NCBI RefSeq assembly: GCF_000348905.1
Contig: NZ_AOFT01000006.1
Span: forward strand, 120,437-184,436
Origin: Bhargavaea cecembensis DSE10
Lineage (GTDB): Bacteria > Bacillota > Bacilli > Bacillales_A > Planococcaceae
DNA: 64,000 nt
Reading direction: 5' to 3'
Below, piece after piece: positions 58,537 through 64,000 of the stretch (position 1 is the stretch's first letter; every line of letters starts with the position of its first letter). The notes below the pieces were generated by a model. It did no database searches. It worked only from the letters and a program-made list of their open reading frames with translations, and had not been told where the DNA came from. The translations under genes were made by a program, and so were the position numbers.

Positions 58537-59430
58537 ATGAAGCTCCAGGATAAAATCGAGAAACTACTAAAAGAAACCGACGCCACCTTCGGCATCTCCA
58601 TCAGGCACCTCCAGTCAGGGGAAGAAGTGCGGATCCGCGCAGACGAATCGTTCCAGATGGCGAGTGTATTCAAAGTGCCGATCCTGCTTGCGCTGTTCGA
58701 GCAGGTGCATGAAGGCCGGATTGATTTGACGACGAGGATTGCCCTCACGGAGGAGGAGCGGGTGCCGGGCTCGGGAATCTTGCAGGAGCTCGATCCCGGA
58801 CTCCCGGTTACAGTCAAAGACCTGGCAACCCTCATGACAATTGTGAGTGATAACATGGCGGCCGATGTCCTTTTGGGAATGCTTGGGAAGGATGCGGTCC
58901 GGGATACAGCAAGGAGGCTTGGTGCCGGGAGCATCTCCATCGCGCATTCCTGCTGGGAACTGCTGAGCTTGGCGGTGGGAATGGAGCCGCTTCCCTACAG
59001 CGAGGAATCCTGGAAGCAGCTGACGGAGCGGCTGGAGATGGATGTGGATGAAGCGCCCGGTCAGGAAAATCCGGTGATGAGGAAGGATCGGGAGAACAAC
59101 CTGTGCACCCCGGATGACATGACGGCAATCCTGACGAACTTGGCGGAAGGGGCGTTTATCAGTCCGGGGTTATCGGAGTCTGTCCTCGACATCCTCTACC
59201 GTCAGCAGCTGAACGACCGCATCCCTGCCCGGCTTCCGGCCGGAACGAAAGTCGCCCACAAGACCGGTACGATCGCTTCCGCTGTGAATGATGCCGGAAT
59301 CATTGATCTGCCCGGCGGGAAGGGACCGCTCATCATCAGCATCTTCTCCGCCGGCAACCCGACGACCGATAGCGGGGAAGCCATAATTGCACGGATTGCC
59401 GAAACGGCCTATCAGCATTTCACGAAATGA
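58537..59430 (+). CDS. Class A beta-lactamase-related serine hydrolase without signal peptide
   Basis: About 297 residues. It has the SxxK (MASVFKVP), SDN (IVSDNMAAD) and KTG (AHKTGTIAS) motifs of the penicillin-recognising serine hydrolases. There is no signal peptide (it begins MKLQDKIEKLLKET), so it would stay in the cytoplasm, and no clear omega-loop ExxLN motif is seen. It is therefore probably not a resistance lactamase but a cytoplasmic esterase or amidase of this fold. ATG 58537 follows AAGGGGGGAG. Confidence 0.85.
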   Translation: MKLQDKIEKLLKETDATFGISIRHLQSGEEVRIRADESFQMASVFKVPILLALFEQVHEGRIDLTTRIALTEEERVPGSGILQELDPGLPVTVKDLATLMTIVSDNMAADVLLGMLGKDAVRDTARRLGAGSISIAHSCWELLSLAVGMEPLPYSEESWKQLTERLEMDVDEAPGQENPVMRKDRENNLCTPDDMTAILTNLAEGAFISPGLSESVLDILYRQQLNDRIPARLPAGTKVAHKTGTIASAVNDAGIIDLPGGKGPLIISIFSAGNPTTDSGEAIIARIAETAYQHFTK

Positions 59431-59476
59431 AAGATATGCGTTCTCATGAGATTCGAAACTCCATCATATACCTTAG

Positions 59477-59506
59477 AGAAGCAGCTGTTTTAGGCTGCTT
59501 CTTTTT
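59477..59506 (+). terminator. Terminator after serine hydrolase gene
   Basis: AGAAGCAGC, 8-nt loop, GCTGCTTCT, then TTTT. Confidence 0.9.
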
Positions 59507-59540
59507 AAGATAGTAGAAATCAAGCGGAGGGGGAATGGGG

Positions 59541-60077
59541 ATGGTCATCTGGAAAGAAGAGGATGTCCGGATTGAGTCTGGGTTTTGGAAGAATGATGAA
59601 CATGTTCTTGTGATGTTTGATCACACGGACAGGCATCGCTACCGGTTAAGCGTAACTTGGGAGACAGGCAAGCCCGAGTGGCTGTTTGTGATGCTGAATC
59701 CGAGTACGGCGGATGCGGGAAAGCCGGATGCGACGCTTTACCAGTGCATGAACATCGCCAAGCGACAGGGCTACGGTTCGCTTGAGGTCGTCAACCTTTA
59801 TTCGCTCAGGACGAAAAGTCCTCAAGTCCTCTTTGCTTCGGATGAACGCCATCATTCCCCGAATGACGGATATCTGGCTGATGCTATTGGAAGCGCCAGG
59901 CAAGTGATCGTTGCATGGGGGCAGCATGGCGGAAGGGATGGCCGGGATCAGGCGGTCCTCAATAGGATCCGGGAAGCCGGTAAAACACCGTACTGCCTGG
60001 GAACAACAAAAAGCGGAATGCCGAGGCACCCGCTCTATCTTCGATCCGATACGCCGCTTGTTGAATATAGACATTGA
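59541..60077 (+). CDS. DUF1643 domain-containing protein
   Basis: About 178 residues. It carries the conserved DUF1643 pattern: RLSVTWETGKPEWLFVMLNPSTADAGKPDATLYQCMNIAKRQGYGSLEVVNLYSLR, VIVAWGQHG, and CLGTTKSGMPRHPLYL. The fold is uracil-DNA-glycosylase-like by recollection, but its function is unknown. Two ATGs (59535, 59541) fit the GGAGGGGG ribosome site; the second is chosen for spacing. Followed 6 bp later by a small hypothetical gene. Confidence 0.88.
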   Translation: MVIWKEEDVRIESGFWKNDEHVLVMFDHTDRHRYRLSVTWETGKPEWLFVMLNPSTADAGKPDATLYQCMNIAKRQGYGSLEVVNLYSLRTKSPQVLFASDERHHSPNDGYLADAIGSARQVIVAWGQHGGRDGRDQAVLNRIREAGKTPYCLGTTKSGMPRHPLYLRSDTPLVEYRH

Positions 60078-60083
60078 TCGGCC

Positions 60084-60473
60084 ATGAAGCAGAATCCGAT
60101 TTTCGGCTTCCTGATGCAAATCGGACGGATGAGCGAACAATTTTCCCGGAGAAACCGCCAGCACACGCGCGGCGAGATGGGCGAATGGATCAACCAGGGA
60201 GATGAGTGGGAAGAAGACTGGGTCTGGGTTGACAGTGACAAGGCGAAGTGGCTCTACAGAATCTGTTACATCAACATTCATCAGCGGGAAGACGGCCACG
60301 ACTTAATCGTTTCCTGGGAGCGCGATCCGGATGCCGATCACGTCCAGGAGACCACCTACCGGCACATCGACCAGGCCATCGCCATCTGGTCCAGGTATTA
60401 CAGGCACGAGGGGAAAATCACATTGATCCGGGAAGTCGAAGATGAGGGGTGGGAGGGTGACGCGTGGTTGTAA
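60084..60473 (+). CDS. Hypothetical protein, 129 residues
   Basis: A soluble, strongly charged protein rich in Trp (EWEEDWVWVD, KAKWLYRICYINIH). No family is recognised. It follows the DUF1643 gene by 6 bp and is probably cotranscribed. A start codon at 60084 without a clear ribosome site suggests translational coupling. Function unknown. Confidence 0.6.
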   Translation: MKQNPIFGFLMQIGRMSEQFSRRNRQHTRGEMGEWINQGDEWEEDWVWVDSDKAKWLYRICYINIHQREDGHDLIVSWERDPDADHVQETTYRHIDQAIAIWSRYYRHEGKITLIREVEDEGWEGDAWL

Positions 60474-60527
60474 CCGGAGAAATAAAAACTGCAGACAAAG
60501 CGAATGTTTCGCCTCATCTGCAGCCAA

Positions 60528-60553
60528 ACGCGCATCTCCCGGGAGGTGCGCGT
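60528..60553. terminator. Hairpin between convergent genes
   Basis: ACGCGCATCTCC/GGAGGTGCGCGT (12 bp, one G-U, 2-nt apex) lies between the 129-residue gene and the minus-strand amidohydrolase. T-runs are short on both sides. Confidence 0.55.
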
Positions 60554-60569
60554 ATTTCTATTCAAAAAC

Positions 60570-61805
60570 TTATTGTCCCTTTACCAATTCTCCGTCTTTC
60601 AAAACGGTCAGGATGTTGTTCGGGTTGGAAAGAGAATCGATATCCTCCAGCGGGTTGCCCTTCACGATGACCACATCCGCCAGCTTTCCTTGTTCAAGCG
60701 TCCCGACTTTGTCTTCCCAGCCCATGCATTCGGCGGCGGACTTGGTGGAGGCGACGATGGCGTCCATTGGGGTCATCCCGCAGTCGACCATGAGAGAAAG
60801 TTCGCGCAGGTTGGTGCCGTGCCTGAATACGCCGGCGTCGGTGCCCATGGCGATGTTCACGCCTGCCTGGTAGGCCTTTGCGAAGCTGGCTTGATGGGCT
60901 TCGATGACTTCGGCGGATTGCTCGACAGCCGATTGGGGCATGCCGACTTCTTCCGCGGTCTCCAGGACGGAGACCGGGGCGAGGAGGGTTGGCACGAGGT
61001 ACGTCCCGTTTTCTTTCATCAGTTCGATCGCTTCGTCATCCAGGTAGATGCCGTGTTCAATCGAGTGGACGCCCGCGCGTACCGCGTTCTTGATGCCTTC
61101 TGCGCCCTGGGCGTGCGCCATGACCTTGACGCCTTTGCGGAAACGGGCTTCTTCGACGATTGCCGAGAGTTCCCCGAACGAGTACTGGGTGAACTCAGGG
61201 TGGTCGGTCGGGCTGAGGACGCCGCCCGTGGCATGGACTTTAATGACTTCGGCTCCGGCGCGCAGCATTTCACGTGTTTTCTTGCGTACTTCATCGACGC
61301 CATCAGCGATTCCATTCGGCATGCCCCGGTAGCCGGACGGGGAGATGTCGAACACGTCTCCGTTCAATTGCATCCCGTCGCCGTGGCCGCCTGTGATGGT
61401 CAGGGCATTGATGCTGACCTGGATGCGCGGTCCCTGGATCAGCCCGTCTTCGATGGCGCGTTTGACGCCGAGGTCGGTTCCGAGTGCATCGCGCACAGAG
61501 GTTACGCCTGCGTCAAGTGTCTTCTTCATGTATGCCATTGCCTGATAGAACATGTAGCTGAACGGCGTCGTCAGCCGCTGCTGGAGCGGCGCGTATTCAA
61601 ACATCATATGGACATGCGTGTCGATGAATCCCGGCAGGACGGTGTTGCCTCCCGCATCGATCACTGTCTCGTCACCGGTTTTCGTATAGCCCGAAGCGTC
61701 CCCGATGTAGTCGATTTTGTTGTCCTTTACGACAACAATTCCTTGGCGCGGCTCGCTGCCGGTGCCGTCGATGATCTGTCCGTTTTCAATGATTGTTGTA
61801 GTCAT
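60570..61805 (-). CDS. Metal-dependent amidohydrolase (M38, imidazolonepropionase/prolidase-like)
   Basis: 411 residues, amidohydrolase superfamily. It shows GFIDTHVHMMFEY (HxH), VIKVHATGGVL (Lys), VMAHAQGAEG, IEHGIYLDD and GTDAGVFRHGTNLREL (Asp). Related to the protein at 54667 and in the same branch as Xaa-Pro dipeptidase-type amidohydrolases. ATG 61805 after GGAGGAATT. It follows a membrane transporter gene by 15 bp, so substrate uptake and hydrolysis are again paired. Confidence 0.9.
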   Translation of the reverse strand: MTTTIIENGQIIDGTGSEPRQGIVVVKDNKIDYIGDASGYTKTGDETVIDAGGNTVLPGFIDTHVHMMFEYAPLQQRLTTPFSYMFYQAMAYMKKTLDAGVTSVRDALGTDLGVKRAIEDGLIQGPRIQVSINALTITGGHGDGMQLNGDVFDISPSGYRGMPNGIADGVDEVRKKTREMLRAGAEVIKVHATGGVLSPTDHPEFTQYSFGELSAIVEEARFRKGVKVMAHAQGAEGIKNAVRAGVHSIEHGIYLDDEAIELMKENGTYLVPTLLAPVSVLETAEEVGMPQSAVEQSAEVIEAHQASFAKAYQAGVNIAMGTDAGVFRHGTNLRELSLMVDCGMTPMDAIVASTKSAAECMGWEDKVGTLEQGKLADVVIVKGNPLEDIDSLSNPNNILTVLKDGELVKGQ

Positions 61806-61820
61806 CAGCAATTCCTCCAA

Positions 61821-62993
61821 TTATAAGAATGAAACGAGTATACCTGCGATAAAGACCGAGGCGACGGTGACCGTCGTGAATCCGCCGATCAGCATCGGGG
61901 TCAGCAATTCGTTGAAAATGAGTTTTTCCTCATCCTTTGTCCGGGCCGTGCTTCGTGCGACTTCTTCACACAGCAGGTAATCCCCCGGGAAGCCGAACAA
62001 TGCTGTGAGTGCAACCGGCATCCCTTTTAGCGGATCCCATTTGACGAGTTTCGCACCTACATATCCGCCGAGCGCGATCCCGGCCGTTCCGAGGATGATG
62101 ATCGCGGCAACTGCCGGAAGCTGTGTCATGACATCCTGAGGGGAGACCCCGGCCATGGAACCGATGACGACGAACATGATGCCGACCAGTGTCAGTGTGA
62201 ACGAGTTCGCCTTCACAAGGGACTCCTGCTCGAGGAAGCCGATCTTTGCACCGATGATGCCGAACACGAGGCACCAGATGCTGTAGTTGATCGGTGTAAT
62301 AGAGCCGAGAACGACGCCGAGCGCGCCGACAACAAAGACGAGGAACAGCCGGATGGTCATGCTGGAACGCACCGGTCCGAGTTTCTTCGTTTCCTCCAGT
62401 TCCTCGGCAAGCTCGGCGTTCATCGGCGTAAAGGTACCGGCATCGATCTTGCCGATCAGCCGCTTGGCATAGGCACGCATAAAGTTAAGTGCGAGCGGCA
62501 TGCCGAGCAGTCCCTGGAACGCGACGATCAGTGCAGGGATCAGGGCAATCGTTCCGAGGTCCAGTTCCTGAAGTTTTTCAGTCGTGATGATCATTGCGAC
62601 CACGCCGCCGCTGATCGGACCCATTCCCGCGACCGCCGTCTCGAAATTAAAGACAAAGGGAATGACCGCGAAAATCAGGATGGCCGCCACAACAACGCCG
62701 GACAGCGCAATGATGACAGCACGATATTGCTCCCGAAGCACCTTCATCGGAATCAGTGTCCCCATATGGACAATGGCCGGCCCGATCAGGATGGCGCCGA
62801 GCGCTGCGAACTGGGAGCTTTCCAGGATATTTTCCGGGAAGATGCCCGTCCAGGTAAGGAGCATAAATCCGACCATGGCGGTCAGCAGCATCGGCACACG
62901 GGCGCGTGACACAATTGAGAGCCATTCGCCGAACGCGATCAGTGCAAAAACGAGCACCGTGGCAACAAGTGGAGAATGTATGATTTCTGACAT
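61821..62993 (-). CDS. Predicted multi-pass ion/solute transporter
   Basis: A 390-residue membrane protein with about ten helices in two halves separated by a charged loop (TPMNAELAEELEETKKLG). Gly-rich discontinuous stretches such as GMGPISGGVVAMIITTEKL and TALFGFPGDYLLCEEVARS recall the re-entrant loops of GltS-like and CitS-like symporters. I cannot name the family with certainty. ATG 62993 with GGAAGG upstream. First gene of a two-gene operon with an M38 amidohydrolase, presumably importing its substrate. Confidence 0.78.
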   Translation of the reverse strand: MSEIIHSPLVATVLVFALIAFGEWLSIVSRARVPMLLTAMVGFMLLTWTGIFPENILESSQFAALGAILIGPAIVHMGTLIPMKVLREQYRAVIIALSGVVVAAILIFAVIPFVFNFETAVAGMGPISGGVVAMIITTEKLQELDLGTIALIPALIVAFQGLLGMPLALNFMRAYAKRLIGKIDAGTFTPMNAELAEELEETKKLGPVRSSMTIRLFLVFVVGALGVVLGSITPINYSIWCLVFGIIGAKIGFLEQESLVKANSFTLTLVGIMFVVIGSMAGVSPQDVMTQLPAVAAIIILGTAGIALGGYVGAKLVKWDPLKGMPVALTALFGFPGDYLLCEEVARSTARTKDEEKLIFNELLTPMLIGGFTTVTVASVFIAGILVSFL

Positions 62994-63311
62994 AAATAGC
63001 CTTCCTTCCAAGCTGATTCATTGCGCCAACCAAGTTAGCTAAAGCAATGAACTGATTCTACAGAAAATAAGGAAGAATAGTCAATGGAATTTTTAGAAAT
63101 ATATCGGATTTTATATTTTGGATTCCTTATCTTTATTGAAGAACCTTGCAGGCACAGGGGATTCTTCATGAATGCCAATTTATGTTGTAAAATTCCTAAT
63201 TGGTGGACAATAAACTATGGTAAATATTGTTCCTTTAGCAAAGTTTGGATGGAGGCGTTTTCGATTAATGGGTGGCAATAACAAGCATTGCTTGGCATAG
63301 ACTTCCCAATA

Positions 63312-63349
63312 CAAAAAGGCGGTACCGGAATCCCATCCGGTGCCGCCTT
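63312..63349 (-). terminator. Terminator of the aminotransferase gene
   Basis: On the minus strand AAGGCGGCACCGGA/TCCGGTACCGCCTT (14 bp, one G-U) is followed by TTTTTG. The plus-strand gap 62994-63311 is A+T-rich and holds nothing else I can support apart from a possible promoter for the transporter gene. Confidence 0.85.
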
Positions 63350-63355
63350 GCTATT

Positions 63356-64000
63356 TCAGATTGTCTCTACTGCTGTGAGTTCCCGGACAAAGGCCTCCAT
63401 CCGATCCATGGCTTCCATCAGGTTGTCCATCGAATTTGCGTAGGAGATCCGGATATGGCCTTCGCCGTAGGAAGTGAAGGAACTGCCCGGAACGACTGCG
63501 ACGTGCTGGCGGTCCAGCAGCTGTTCGGCGAATTCATAAGAAGTCAGGCCCGTCTTTTGGATCGACGGGAACAGATAGAAGGCTCCGTCAGGCTGTTCCA
63601 CATCCAGTCCCATTTGCCGGAGGCGGTCCATGACAGCGTTTCTGCGCTCGATATACTGCTTGTTCATCTCAGCAGGCGCATTTCGGCAGTGATCGAGTGC
63701 TTCAATCGCGGCATACTGGCTCGGCAGGGAGGCGCAGATGGTGCTGGAAAGATGGACCTTCAGAATCTGCTCCATCACCTCTTTGGATCCCAGCGTGAAT
63801 CCGATCCGCCAGCCGGTCATGGCGTGAGACTTGGACAAGCCGTGGATCAGGATGAGCTGTTCCCGGAGCTCCGGATAGGAAGCAAAGGAAATATGACCGT
63901 CTCCGTAGGTGTTTTCACTGTAGATCTCGTCCGAGACGACCCATAGCTTGTGCTTGCTGAGTACGGCAATCAGCCCATCCATCACTTCCCGGGTAAGGGT
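63356..64000 (-). CDS. Class I/II PLP-dependent aminotransferase, 5' end outside window
   Basis: The C-terminal 214 residues of a fold-type I aminotransferase; the frame is open to the window edge. It shows LWVVSDEIYSE (PLP-ring Asp), ILIHGLSKSHAMTGWRIGF with the Schiff-base Lys, the VLPSSTICA-like segment HLSSTICASLPSQYAA, and the substrate-carboxylate Arg in GEGHIRISYANS. It is of the aspartate/PatA-like type. The amino-acid specificity cannot be stated. Confidence 0.93.
   Translation of the reverse strand, partial: TLTREVMDGLIAVLSKHKLWVVSDEIYSENTYGDGHISFASYPELREQLILIHGLSKSHAMTGWRIGFTLGSKEVMEQILKVHLSSTICASLPSQYAAIEALDHCRNAPAEMNKQYIERRNAVMDRLRQMGLDVEQPDGAFYLFPSIQKTGLTSYEFAEQLLDRQHVAVVPGSSFTSYGEGHIRISYANSMDNLMEAMDRMEAFVRELTAVETI

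Noticed and set aside
60504..61826. Plus-strand 440-codon frame opposite the M38 gene
   Set aside because: Codon-mirrored shadow of a clear amidohydrolase on the minus strand.
63084..63281. 65-codon plus-strand frame upstream of the aminotransferase end
   Set aside because: No ribosome site, Cys/Trp-rich unlikely composition, in A+T-rich intergenic DNA.

Overview
The window reads as a low-to-mid GC Gram-positive chromosome of the order Bacillales, probably a Planococcaceae/Bacillaceae relative. This placement is inferred from strong AGGAGG-type ribosome binding sites, frequent GTG/TTG starts, short lipobox signal peptides, a SAM-I (S-box) leader, cre-like sites, U-tract terminators and two copies of a Bacillales-type intergenic repeat. 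It contains no tRNA, rRNA, transposase, phage gene or CRISPR array. Almost everything is catabolic: three complete TRAP transporters, two sodium:solute symporters and many amide-bond hydrolases, each set next to its own regulator.

Layout. 1-5.8 kb: end of an MFS transporter, a minus-strand operon of two small membrane proteins plus an M20 amidohydrolase, an FAH-family hydrolase, then a scar where a DUF6241-type gene and a GGDEF gene have both lost their 5' halves. 6.3-19.7 kb: PucR regulator, TRAP transporter, CapA-like protein, then M20 carbamoylase, PyrK, PyrD, dihydroorotase-like enzyme, malic enzyme and aspartase. Read as a pathway these convert orotate to dihydroorotate, carbamoyl-aspartate, aspartate, fumarate and (through malate) pyruvate. 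20.0-22.9 kb: P1-family peptidase, SSS symporter and a 59-residue membrane protein. 23.0-25.2 kb: A+T-rich broken DUF4209-type gene, a gene remnant and an orphan SAM riboswitch facing the next gene. 25.2-31.6 kb: LysR regulator, acyl-CoA ligase, enoyl-CoA hydratase and a second TRAP system. 31.7-39.7 kb: two hypothetical genes, an iron alcohol dehydrogenase and a five-gene cell-surface glycosylation/LtaS-like operon. 40.4-51.3 kb: LacI-type regulator and an aldonate/uronate operon (KdgK, HxlB-like, Ldh-family, third TRAP, Zn-dehydrogenase, KDPG aldolase, UxuA, SDR, HPS/KGPDC-like). 51.5-57.1 kb: second PucR regulator, SSS symporter, M38 amidohydrolase and an M24-fold protein lacking the usual metal ligands. 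57.2-64 kb: M20 peptidase, cytoplasmic class-A-lactamase-like protein, DUF1643 protein, small hypothetical, M38 amidohydrolase with a membrane transporter, and a partial aminotransferase.

Three things stand out. The 6.5-19.7 kb cluster looks like a transporter-linked orotate degradation operon. A structurally complete S-box riboswitch has no sense-strand target and would read antisense into a LysR gene. A family of degenerate repeats with a strict 21-22 bp period occupies seven intergenic gaps, all in the same strand orientation, and only in the 1-6 and 31-40 kb regions.
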